A DNA stretch of 64,000 nucleotides from NCBI RefSeq assembly GCF_964355755.1, contig NC_092674.1, positions 29,314,001-29,378,000 of the forward strand, given 5' to 3'. The notes below the pieces were generated by a model. That model did no database searches, was not told the origin of the DNA, and worked only from the letters and a program-made list of their open reading frames with translations. Shown piece after piece: positions 23,300 to 33,900 of the stretch. How positions within the stretch are numbered: the first letter of the stretch is position 1; each line of letters opens with the position of its first letter. Position numbers and translations under genes: made by a program. This DNA comes from Antedon mediterranea. Lineage: Eukaryota > Echinodermata > Crinoidea > Comatulida > Antedonidae.

Positions 23300-25285
23300 T
23301 TCATATTATCACTGTGCTCAAGTATATGAAAATAACTATAGTTGAGAAAAGTGTTAAACAGGATCGTGTACATCAATGGTATTTGTTGTATATTGTGCTC
23401 AAGTATACCAAATGACTATAGTTGAGAACAGTGGTAAACGGGATCGTACATTAATGTTTTTTGTTGTATATTATTAAGTTTATCCTATTCTTTATCACTG
23501 TGCTCAAGTATACCAAAATGACTATAGTTGAGAACAGTGGTAAACTGGATCGTACATTAATGTTATTTGTTGTATATTATTAAGTTTATCCTATTCTTTA
23601 TCACTGTGCTCAAGTATACCAAAATGACTATAGTTGAGAACAGTGTAAACAGGATCGTACATTAATGTTTTTTGTTGTATATTGTTAAGTTTATCCTATT
23701 CTTTATCACTGTTCTCAAGTATACCAAAATGACTATAGTTGAGAACAGTGTTAAACTGGATCGTACATTAATGTTTTTTGTTGTATATTTTTAAGTTTAT
23801 CCTATTCTTTATCACTGTGCTCAAGTATATACCAAAATGACTATAGTCGAGAACAGTGTTAAACGGGATCATACATTAATGTTATTTGTTGTATATTGTT
23901 AAGTTTATCCTATTCTTTATCACTGTGCTCAAGTATACCAAAATGACTATTGTTGAGAACAGTGTTAAACGGGATCGTACATTGATGTTATTTGTTGTAT
24001 ATTGTTAAGTTTATCCTATTCTTTATCACTGTGCTCAAGTATACCAAAATGACTAAAGTTGAGAACAGTGTTAAACGGGATCATACATTAATGTTATTTG
24101 TTGTATATTGTTAAGTTTATCCTATTCTTTATCACTGTGCTCAAGTATACCAAAATGACTATAGTCGAAAACAGTGTTAAACGGGATCATACATTAATGT
24201 TATTTGTTGTATATTGTTAAGTTTATCCTATTCTTTATCACTGTGCTCAAGTATACCAAAATGACTATAGTTGAGAACAGTGTTAAACAGGATCGTACAT
24301 TGATGTTATTTGTTGTATATTGTTAAGTTTATCCTATTCTTTATCACTGTGCTCAAGTATACCAAAATGACTATAGTTGAGAACAGTGTTAAACGGGATC
24401 GTACATTAATGTTATTTGTTGTATATTGTTAAGTTTATCCTATTCTTTATCACTGTGCTCAAGTATACCAAAATGACTAAAGTTGAGAACAGTGTTAAAC
24501 GGGATCATATACATTAATGTTATTTGTTGTATATTGTTAAGTTTATCCTATTCTTTATCACTGTGCTCAAGTATACCAAAATGACTATAGTTGAGAACAG
24601 TGTTAAACGGGATCGTACATTGATGTTATTTGTTGTATATTGTTAAGTTTATCCTATTCTTTATCACTGTGCTCAACTATACCAAAATGACTATAGTTGA
24701 GAACAGTGTTAAACGGGATCGTACATTGATGTTATTTGTTGTATATTGTTAAGTTTATCCTATTCTTTATCACTGTGCTCAAGTATACCAAAATGACTAT
24801 AGTTGAGAACAGTGTTAAACGGAATCATACATTAATGTTATTTGTTGTATATTGTTAAGTTTATCCTATTCTTTATCACTGTGCTCAAGTATACCAAAAT
24901 GATTATAGTTGAGAACAGTGTTAAACGGGATCATACATTAATGTTATTTGTTGTATATTGTTAAGTTTATCCTATTCTTTATCACTGTGCTCAAGTATAC
25001 CAAAATGACTATAGTTGAGAACAGTGTTAAACGGGATCGTACATTGTTGTTGTATATTGTTAAGTTTATCCTATTCTTTATCACTGTGCTCAAGTATACC
25101 AAAATGGCTATAGTTGAGAACAGTGTTAAACGGGATCGTACATTAATGTTATTTGTTGTATATTGATAAGTTTATCCTATTCTTTATCAATGTGCTCAAG
25201 TATACCAAAATGACTATAGTTGAGAACAGTGTTAAACTACATCGTACATTAATGTTATTTGTTGTATATTGTTAAGTGTATTCTT
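23300..25285 (-). repeat. ~106-bp satellite array, minus orientation, about 19 units
   Basis: Same unit as 19879-21475 but reverse-complemented throughout (CTTTATCACTGTGCTCAAGT, ACCAAAATGACTATAGTTGA). The leftmost units are the most diverged, and variants such as AAACGGGATCATAC recur in several units. With the left array it forms a 1.6-kb / 2.0-kb inverted pair around a 1.8-kb centre. Confidence 0.95.
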
Positions 25286-25565
25286 TATTCTTATTAATTG
25301 TACTAAATTATTAAAAGAAACAGTAGTAAGCATAACATTTCCCCACTCCTACATTAACATGGTAGGACATTGTAATGGTCGCAGGTGGCTCAACTTTATT
25401 ACTGCAATGGGATGGACATGGTCCTACTACCACCTTACCATCCAATAGGATTCCAGTAAATTTCCTTTACTACCAATCATAATTTAAATGACCCCTTAAG
25501 TTAACAAGGAAATCAGCCTATCCCATTATGCCGGTAGGCTTCGTCGTACAGGCGTACTGCGGTAA

Positions 25566-25585
25566 TAGTTGAGAATTCTCAACTA
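25566..25585. repeat. Perfect 20-bp palindrome flanking the satellite complex (right)
   Basis: Identical to 19557-19576 and followed by CAGAGGGCC. A related AGAGGGC word, inverted, precedes the left palindrome at about 19477. The two may mark the ends of one ~6-kb element. Confidence 0.9.
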
Positions 25586-25767
25586 GCAGAGGGCCAGTAA
25601 TAATATACCGTAATCTATCACACCACAGTCAGAATGACACCGCGAAAACTTTTCACAAGAGCATCACATGATGAAAATGTAATCGTTTTTATAACGCGCG
25701 CGTATTAACTTTGTTGATGCTTTATTGTCGCTTTCATATTGCAAGAAGTAAAGCGTGGTTCCTACGG

Positions 25768-26505
25768 GGGTTCCCACTAGAACGCAACGCAGCGACGTAT
25801 CGACGCAAAGTGCTGTATTGCGTAATCATAAATGAGGACCGACGACACAACAGTGCTGCAAATATCGTAGGTTTGATTTTACGCAGACGGAGGCAAACAC
25901 AATTATTGGAAGGGCATTTGCTTAAGCTTGGTTGCCACTAGAACGTAACGCAAGGACGTAAACGTAAATATGTGCCAAAATATTTATCTTTTTTACTAAT
26001 ATTAAGACAAAACTCCGTCTGGAACCCAGACTAGCAGCACTGTTGCATCGTCGTTTCCCACTTGTGATTACGCAATACAGCACTTTGCTTTGATGCGTTG
26101 CGTTCTAATGGGAATCACTCTTAAAGCCGTATAACAAATTAATGAATGCCAAGAAACATGATTTCAAACCCAATATCAAAATGTTCCTGAGATGATTGAC
26201 ATACATCCTGTAAATATTTTTATAATTGGCATAACTTTTGGTGGTCATGTCATTTTAATTCATTACCTCCGCTATCCCATCAACGAATGACCTTTTTATA
26301 CCCCCGGGGCTCAATTGGTAGTAACCATTAATACAGGATCACTGAAGAGTATAGGCTTAAGCGTGGTTCCCACTAGCGACGTAACGTAACGCAATCTACG
26401 CAACGTAACAAAATGCCCTTCTAATAATTGTGTAATTACGCAATACAGCACTTTTCGTCAAATACGTCGCTGCGCTGCGTTCTAGGTGGGAACCACACTT
26501 TTAAG
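25768..26505. mobile_element. Cluster of degraded family-C elements with a family-J piece
   Basis: Family-C ends occur at about 25768, 25946, 26040-26123 and 26363-26505, with words such as GGTTCCCACTAGCGACGTAA and GCTGCGTTCTAGGTGGGAAC. A family-J fragment lies at 25968-26036. The pieces interrupt each other and are hard to delimit by eye. Confidence 0.6.
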
Positions 26506-26508
26506 CGT

Positions 26509-26684
26509 GGTTCCCACTAGCGACGCAACGCAAGGACGTAACGCAACGCAAGTGAATTGACCAATCACAAGCGATGGCATATTCGCTTGTGATTGCTAAC
26601 TGTCTATAACTTCGCTTGTCATTGGTTAAAACGCTTGCGTTGCGTTTACGTCCTTGCGTTACGTTCTAGTGGGAACCAAGCTTA
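26509..26684 (+). mobile_element. Family-C palindromic MITE, intact copy
   Basis: Nearly identical to 13253-13432: GGTTCCCACTAGCGACGCAA at the left, GTTACGTTCTAGTGGGAACC at the right, and the same CCAAT-containing interior. Confidence 0.88.
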
Positions 26685-26690
26685 AGCATG

Positions 26691-26902
26691 GTTCCCACTA
26701 GCGATGGAACGTAACGCAACCAACGCAACGTAAGAAAATGCCCTTCTGATAATTGTGTCTTCCCCCGCCCGCGTGAAATCAAATATGCGATATTTTCAGC
26801 ATTGTTGGTCGTCGGTTCCCACTTACGAAATTACGAAATACAGCACTTTGCGTCAAAACGTCGCTGCGTTGCGTTACGTCGCTAGTGGGAACCACGCCTT
26901 AG
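26691..26902 (+). mobile_element. Family-C element with a different interior
   Basis: The ends match family C (GGTTCCCACTAGCGATGGAA and GCGTTACGTCGCTAGTGGGA). The middle carries AAATGCCCTTCTGATAATTG and ACGAAATACAGCACTTTGCG, also seen in the 25768-26505 pieces. It marks a second subfamily. Confidence 0.7.
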
Positions 26903-27020
26903 TTTTTATTGCGCGTGCATAACGCCTGCCTCACAAAGTCACAAACAATGGTATAGAACATGGACGTTGGCTGATATCTCTAGTGGTATAATTGGTCATG
27001 TGCACAGGGTGTAAAACTAA

Positions 27021-27140
27021 CACTGACAGTTTGACAAAAAAAAGTGTGAAGTGATATGATGTCATTGTGTCACTCCATATAATATGGGCACATCACATTG
27101 ATTTTTGTCACATAAAGTTTGATAGTGTAAAAGAGGTTAA
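27021..27140 (+). mobile_element. Family-B MITE, partial
   Basis: Begins CTGACAGTTTGAC and ends AAGTTTGATAGTGTAAAAGA; the outer left repeat is eroded. A right-end fragment lies at 27528-27572. Each is followed by the same ~150-bp sequence (27130-27290 and 27560-27720), so they belong to a larger tandem duplication. Confidence 0.75.
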
Positions 27141-27720
27141 GTTCAAATGACTTACCATGACTCCACTGTCCCCTCCAAGCAGTAGTCCTACTTCAGTTTC
27201 TGCATTCCGGTTGCCCTATTGGGTTTATGTCAATCATAATAAAATGGCTTGTCTTTATTTTTCAATATTGTTATATGTGTTAAGTACCTAGGCCTACTAA
27301 TAGTAATTTTTTCAGTAATTTGCCCTCCGGGATTTAATAATTATATAGAAGAAATAATTATATTATCAAGAGTAGTCATGATAATTATATAAATGTTCGA
27401 GTATCACATTTCAATGTTTCTGTTTGGAAACAAATAATTTCCCATTAAATTTGAGTCTTTCAAATGTAATTTATTTAAATGTTGCCTGATGTTGTCGATG
27501 AGGTGTAGCCCTTTGACCCTTTGACATTGTTTTTTTGTCACATCAAGTTTGATAGTGTAGAAAAGGCTTAGTTCAAATGACTTTACCATTACTGTACCCT
27601 CCAAGCAGTAGGCCTAATTTAGTTTTTGCTTTCCGGTTGCCCTGTTTGTTTTATGACAATCATAATAAAATGGCTTGTCTTTATTTTTTAATATTGTTAA
27701 GTACCTAGGCCTACTAATAG
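27130..27720 (+). repeat. Tandem duplication of ~150 bp
   Basis: Sequences at 27130-27290 and 27560-27720 share GTTCAAATGACTTTACCAT, CCCTCCAAGCAGTAG, TTTCCGGTTGCCCT and ATAATAAAATGGCTTGTCTT. A linked segment at about 27390-27530 (GAATGTTCGAGTATCACATT-like) recurs at 29705-29850. On the minus strand the first copy reads as a short frame with AG before and GTAAGT after, but the second copy does not keep it. Confidence 0.75.
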
Positions 27721-28078
27721 AAGGTCTTTGAAAGGTGTTTAACCTCATAAAATACGTGAAGAATATTTTAACATAAGAGAGATTAATGAAAAATGGTTAG
27801 AGTAATTATAAATAATCACGTTTTGAAAGTTCATTACCTGAAATGATTTGTACAAACATTGCTGTAGGCCTATGTGATCCAGATTTAAATTTTTGATTTT
27901 AATCTGAGATGGAATTTATTAATTCTAATTTAATGTGTTTAAAGTCTGCTTAAAAATTCCAAGGGCTACTCAATTTTCCTTTACTACAGTACGGTATACA
28001 TCCAGTTTTATTTTCAACCAACAGCAAGTAGCCATGACCGAGTGGTGATAATGCTTACATACCCCTAAAGTAATCTGG

Positions 28079-28250
28079 GTTCCAGACGGAGTTTTGTTTT
28101 GATATTAGTAAAAAAGATAAAAACAATTATCGCATGGCGTTCATACGTATCTACTTGAGTTTGGATACTCCAAAAAAAAATCGAAATAAAAACAAATAGG
28201 CCCTAAATAAAAAAAAGACAATGAATACAGACTTGAGGCAAGTCTAACAT
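28079..28250 (-). mobile_element. Family-J repeat (minus)
   Basis: Starts TTCCAGACGGAGTTTTGTTT and ends GACTTGAGGCAAGTCTAAC, the inverse of 15168-15338. Confidence 0.65.
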
Positions 28251-28452
28251 ACCCCAGGCAAGTTTAAATTCTGCCGATTTAGAGCTCACTTTATGGGTAG
28301 CTATAGCCTTATATTATAAATACGGCCTACTTTTTTCCCCTCAAATTTTGCCAAACTTCTACCAACAAAGGCAGTCCGAGTTTTTAAAAGCGATAGGCCA
28401 GAAATCTGAGCAGGATACTTATTGTCTTTTTGAACAATCATATTATGTGTAA

Positions 28453-28522
28453 ACAGTCGTGGTCGAGCGGTTAAGGCGATAGACTAGAAATCTATTTCTA
28501 GGTTAGAATCCTGCCGACTACG
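28453..28522 (+). pseudogene. tRNA-Ser(AGA) pseudogene without variable arm
   Basis: It matches the intact gene at 28779 in acceptor stem, D arm and anticodon arm (ATAGACTAGAAATCTAT) but lacks most of the GGGGTCTCCCCGCG variable arm and part of the T stem. The B box is GGTTAGAATCC with C to A at a key position, and the first acceptor bases are changed. It is unlikely to be charged or to fold as a class II tRNA. Confidence 0.85.
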
Positions 28523-28778
28523 AATTATTTTACAAGTATTTTCTTGTGGTTTATGAGATGAGGGTATTATTATTGTAGGGATACCTTGACGGCATCCGTC
28601 GGGTGTAATGTACTTTACATTACTATTTTTTCTTACTTACTTTTTTCTCAAATTTTTCAAAGCTACTTCTATCAACAAAAGGCACTCTGGGTATTTAAAA
28701 GCGATAGACTATAAAGCTATACAAACATGAGAATGAATTTTATTAAATGTTTTTTCTTTGTCCTTTTAAACAATGACG

Positions 28779-28860
28779 GTAGTCGTGGCCGAGCGGTTAA
28801 GGCGATAGACTAGAAATCTATTGGGGTCTCCCCGCGCAGGTTCGAATCCTGCCGACTACG
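28779..28860 (+). tRNA. tRNA-Ser (anticodon AGA)
   Basis: An 82-nt class II tRNA with acceptor stem GTAGTCG/CGACTAC, A box TGGCCGAGCGGTTAAGGC, anticodon arm ATAGA-CTAGAAA-TCTAT, variable arm GGGGTCTCCCC and B box GGTTCGAATCC, ending in discriminator G. It differs from vertebrate tRNA-Ser(AGA) at only a few places. A TTTTT terminator follows at 28866. The wobble A34 should be deaminated to inosine to read UCU, UCC and UCA. Confidence 0.97.
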
Positions 28861-28880
28861 AATTATTTTTACCCTATAGC

Positions 28881-30298
28881 GTTTGTGCAATTTGATGCGT
28901 TTTCTTGTAGTTTTATTATTTTTTATTGTCTATTTTATATCAACCAAAATAAATTTCCATTGTAAGTGGACCAATAACATTTCTTGAATGTTGGGTATAA
29001 TTTTGTTGTGTATTTGGTCTATCCCCATCAATATAAAGATATTTAATTGTAAAAAAATATATATTTATTTGAACTTACACCTTTTAATCGGTGGCACTTA
29101 ATCAATGACAATTGGTGCGTTCGTAAGTAAAAGTTACAAATTCACAAACTTAACTAAACAAATATGTATTGATGTTTTAATTTATCGATTTCAAATCAAT
29201 TTTTCAATGTAACATTTATTCAATAATGGTAAGACAAATAATGCAAGAATAATAAACAATAAGAAACAGTAATACAATACAAAAACAAAAAAAGGTAAAA
29301 AAAGAGAAAGGAATGCCATCATTGGTGTTATGATTAGAAGTAAAAAACTTGTCTCACCATAACCCATAGAAAAAAAAAGAACTTAAACATTTTGATTTAG
29401 CTTTTTGCTTATTTCATTATGCATATTGCGATCCAGTCACTGTTCATTATTTTCAGTAATTTGACTTTCGATGAATATACGTTTGCTTATAGCATTAAGC
29501 TCTGTCTTCACTATCAAACTTTGTGACAAAAAAATGTGATGTGCCCATTGGACATGATGACGTCATATTACTACCATATTTGGGCACATCACACTTTTTT
29601 GTCAAACTAGTTTGATAGTGTAGACAGAGCTTTTATCTTCGTCATTTAATGTAATAAATGACACTTCCATCGATAGAAGAAATAAATATTATAAAGAGTC
29701 GGTCATGAATGTTCGAGTATCACATTTCAATGTTTCATGTTCGGAAACAAACAATTTCCCATTAAATTTGAGCCTTTCAAATGCAATTTATTTAAATGTT
29801 GTCTGATTTTGATGATAAGGTGTAACACTTTGACCCTTTTTATTTTCTAAAGCTCACTGTCTAAGGATACAAAAAACATTAATGACTTAAGCCTACAATC
29901 AGACGAGACGTCTGAACACCTGCTCACGATGAAGGCCTTAATAGTTTATGGCATTATATAATATTAACATATTACTTTTATATAATTTAATTACATTTTA
30001 AATTGATCTTTAAAAGTCGGTCTTTATGCGAATTGTGCCTATATTTTTTTATAAGCGTAAAGAACATTGAAATATGTGTTTTTTAGTTTTATTACCGGTG
30101 GGATATGGGCCAGATAGATTAGACTTAGGCGGTTCCTAAGTCTATTGCAATTGAGAACAGTGTTGTTTTTGGTCAAGAAAGAAAAAAAATTATAATAATT
30201 ATCTTTATACTGAAAATAAATAACTACAGCAGTGCAATTTGATAAAAAAAATGGACAACCTTTCACACAAAAAAAGTAATGAATAGGCCTATATAAAA
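28881..30298. other. Intergenic, no gene recognised
   Basis: AT-rich DNA with a family-B MITE at 29495-29633 and, at 29705-29850, a second copy of the segment at 27390-27530. Short frames have no protein-like composition. Confidence 0.45.
29495..29633 (-). mobile_element. Family-B palindromic MITE
   Basis: Complete: AAGCTCTGTCTTCACTATC at the left and GATAGTGTAGACAGAGCTTT at the right, with one GGTAGTGATAT module (inverted). Confidence 0.9.
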
Positions 30299-30422
30299 AA
30301 TTTCAATATAAAATTTAATGACAAAAAGTGAGATCGACGTTTCGGTACCATCATAGAATGGTTCTATTGATGGTACCGAAACGTCGATCTCTCTTTTTGT
30401 CATTAAATTTTATATTGAAATT
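30299..30422. repeat. 124-bp near-perfect palindrome
   Basis: Arms 30299-30353 and 30368-30422 are 55 bp each with one mismatch, around a 14-base centre. The inner arms read AGATCGACGTTTCGGTACCA and TGGTACCGAAACGTCGATCT. It is probably a very short foldback transposon, and its near-identity implies recent origin or conversion between arms. No similar copy was seen elsewhere in the window. Confidence 0.92.
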
Positions 30423-30659
30423 ATATAGAAACGTCTATATAAAAAATGTTTAAAAAACAGTTCAAAGTTGTAGGGGGCGATATACTACTTTTAGCCAGAA
30501 TTTAGATGGAAGTAAAATGATTTTGAAGAAGGAAGATAGAATATACTGTATAACCACATTGAAAAAGGGGTTGCGCAATATTATCTATATTTACGAGGTT
30601 TTAAAAATAAAGTTTAGGCCTAAAATAAAAGGCAACAAAATGATAAGGCATACTAAACT

Positions 30660-30775
30660 TAGCTAGCTAGGCCTAGGCGCTAGGCCTAGCCTAGGCCTAA
30701 TGTGTATGAACTAACAGAATAGCCTTTTAGGCATGGATGGAGGTACAGTAGTAGTCCTGCCTAGCCTAGGCTCTC
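30660..30775. repeat. GCCTAGGC word cluster
   Basis: Overlapping TAGGCC, CCTAGG and GGCGCT words form short palindromes, as at 3486-3615. It lies about 200-300 bp upstream of the ALKBH8 start, so a promoter role is conceivable but not shown. Confidence 0.6.
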
Positions 30776-30946
30776 TATGTATAGTATGGTCGGGATAGCT
30801 ACTGCCAAATTCTTTGCTACTTCCCTGAACTGAAGCATAACTAGGCCTCCTACTACTGGGCTAGTACTGTGGTGTGGTGATAGGATAGATAGGATAAGAA
30901 AGAGTAATAAATTAATATAATTTCAAATATTTAATATTTATTTCAG

Positions 30947-30967
30947 ATGAATACCAGTGAAGTATGA
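30947..30967 (+). promoter_or_regulatory. Upstream ORF overlapping the ALKBH8 start codon
   Basis: If the acceptor TTTCAG at 30941-30946 is used, the exon begins with an ATG. It opens a six-codon frame whose TGA overlaps the main ATG as ATGA. Most ribosomes would meet this short frame first, and termination would place them on the main start codon. Use of this acceptor is inferred from sequence only. Confidence 0.4.
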
Positions 30968-33900
30968 AGAACGAAAGTACTATGAATTGTGATGCAACCC
31001 AAAAAAAATCTACAAAACAAGATCGTAAATTGGGAAAGAAATTAAACAAATGTCGTCATCTTCTGCTCAAGCATGAAAATATAAAGCCAAGCTACCATCC
31101 AACCAAGGTATGTCACTGTGATATACAGTAAGTGAGTAAGTAGGTTTTTGATAAAAGGTATTTAACAGCAGAAAAGATGAAAAAACTCACCTGCCAAGAT
31201 AGGAACTCATAATGGTCCTTTGATCTTATGTCTGGCTGTGACAAATACCAACAGTACTGTACTATGTACTGTACATATTCTCCTCTGCGCTTGGTGTCTA
31301 TTAAGGGTCGTGGTCCTGATCGTGTCAAAGCCACATAAATACTCTTTGATCTCCGGAGCTCAGTATCCTGTCGTTAGATTGTCTTGGCCAAACTCTGGTA
31401 ATTTCACAGACTGGTGTTTGCATCCCAGTGTAAAGGTGATGTTGAAGGAGTATTAGTTTGTCAGTGTACAGAGTGAGAGATTAAAAACTATGTGAGGCTT
31501 TGTTGCCAATCTACCTGACCTTACTATTGATATTTCAAAATTTAGCATCCATCTCAATGCTATGCAATATTCCGCATTTAAATATAGCTATACTTCTAAA
31601 AATACAATGGCACATGAGTTTATTAAACTATTATACCATTTAAACCTTTCTATAGGATATATTTGTGGCAAATGGAGGGTTACTAAATCAAATTCAGCAC
31701 CATGAAATGGTGGAGGTATTTGGACAGTACAGCGGATTGGACAGAGTCTTCATGGTAGAGGGCAAACCATACAGCTTTGTGAGCTTTAAAACATCGTCTT
31801 TTGCAGAGAAAGCGTTTAAATATTTGCAGGCTTTTGAATTGCATGACAAACCAGGACCAGAGAAGGTTGTGCTTTATCTTCTGTATGTGAATGATGGTAT
31901 GTGTAATGTTATAGAATGGTTCTCAATTGGACGAAACACATATAAATGTAAGCCTACAGTGGCGTAGTGGCTATAAGCACTCACTGACTAAACCCAGGGG
32001 CCTGGAACTTATGGGGCAGTGGCCAGAGAAAAATTAGGCATTCAATTATGTCGAAAAAGGCTAAAAATTTCAGAGGCCTCCAGTGTTGAAGGGTCACTTA
32101 GGGTTCCTAAACCAGGGGCATCTGCTGTACACCAATGCTACAGTAAGTAATTTGACCAATGATGATGCGATTGTGAACCCTCTCTTGTGATTGGTCAACT
32201 CACTTATGTTTTGCCAAGGTTGTTGTGTTGCGTCCTAGTGGGAACCAAGCTTTGTATTATGTCTGTAAAGCTTGGAAATATGAATTATGATAATCTAAAA
32301 CATTATTGTATTTGTCAGTACACACAGTGCATATAATTTAGTGGCAGGAAATTACATTATGCAAAGCGCCTCTAACCATTATTATAACATACTTAGCTTA
32401 ATTTATATTTCCAAAATGACACTAACATATTACCTCCACCCACGTTCAACAAATAATTATGCAAAGCGCCTCTGACCATTATTTTAACATACTTGGCGTA
32501 ATTTTTATTTCCAAAATGACACTAACACTTACCTCTACACAATAAGTATTATAATATATTATGGCAAGCGGCTGCAGCCATTATTATAACATACTTTCCG
32601 TAATTTATATTTCCAAAATGACACTAACACTTACCTCCACATCAATAAATATTATAATATATTATGGCAAGCGGCTGCAGCCATTATTATAACATACTTT
32701 CCGTAATTTATATTTCCAAACATGGCACTAACACTTACCGCTCACAACAAGTATTTTGTAATTATATCTACAGTTTATTTTATTTATTCTGCCAAGTTTA
32801 ATTTTCTTTGCAGTTCCAGCATATATAAGGAATATCCCAGATACAAGTACTTTACCCCCAGGTCTGCACTTAATTCAGGACTTCATAGATGAGGCCTTGG
32901 AACAGCAATTAGTTAGAAGCCTTCAATGGGACACTAGTACCCTTGAAACAGGTAGTGTTCCTTCAAACCAAGCTGACATTTTCATAGCTTTTTTCAACCT
33001 TTTTATTAATTATATAATTTTGATTGAAATTATGTATGTATATTTTATTATCAATCTGTAATTGTTGCCTTCCACTGTTGGTTGTAAGAATAAAGCCTAT
33101 GTTTTACGTCCTCTACCGTTCATGTCTCTGTATCTACTTTACAGATCAAGTGCTTAAACAGCGAAAGGTTCAACACTTTGGTTATCGGTTCTGTTACGAT
33201 ACCAATGATGTTGATCGTGTCAATCCGCTGCCTGGTGGTTTGGGTGTATTATATCAAGGAATAGCTGATAGGATTTTAACCTCTGACCTTGTTAAATACC
33301 CTCTAGATCAGCTCACTATTAATCAGTACCAACCAGGACATGGTAATGTTCTTAAGCTCTGTCTACACTATCAAACTTTATGTGATGTGATATGACCATA
33401 TATGGACATAATGATGTCATGTTGGGCATATCACTACCATATTTCGGTGCATCACACTTTTTTTGTAAAACTAGTTTGATAGTGTAGACAAAGCTTTAGA
33501 ACTGAAAAGTTATATTTTTTTATACACATCCAAGAGCAAGTATCAGGATGGATAATCCTATATTGTGTTTATATAATCTCATTTGATTTTTGAGGTGTAG
33601 GAAATAGGTTAAAAATGGTTGTATAGGTGCTGGTGAAAGGCAGGGGGAAAGGCCCATGATGTAGCGCTCCTAAGGACCTTCCAAAGCCAGATAGTTGAAT
33701 TGGGCTGCTCATGCTCTGGGGACCCTGGGGTTAGTTAGCGCTCATAACCGTTATGCCACTGACCATAATCTTTTTATCTAAAATTTGAACTACTACCACT
33801 TTTCTTTTAGGAATACCATCCCATGTTGATACTCACTCTGCATTTGAAGATGGTTTCTGTTCATTAAGTTTAGGCTCACAGGTTTGTTTCCAATGCCTTC

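Larger units (their letters stand above)
28318..28880 (+). repeat. Tandem duplication containing the two tRNA-Ser copies
   Basis: About 28325-28545 and about 28645-28865 share the same order: a TTTTTTCCCCTCAAATTTTG-like start, CTACCAACAAAGGCA, TTAAAAGCGATAG, then a tRNA-Ser sequence ending GCCGACTACGAATTATTT. The tRNA was therefore copied as part of a unit of roughly 320 bp and not retroposed. Confidence 0.75.

Noticed and set aside
24948-25166. 72-codon ORF with a repeated KFILFFITVLKYTKM segment
   Set aside because: It lies within the ~106-bp satellite; two units happen to stay open because a short unit shifts the frame.
19879-25285. CRISPR-like appearance of regularly spaced repeats
   Set aside because: Units are contiguous ~106-bp satellites without unique spacers, in an intron-containing animal genome.
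27155-27220. Minus-strand exon-like frame (GNRNAETEVGLLLGGDSGVM) with AG before and GTAAGT after
   Set aside because: Only about 20 codons; the duplicate at about 27595-27650 breaks the frame and no neighbouring exon was found. Worth checking only if transcripts map here.
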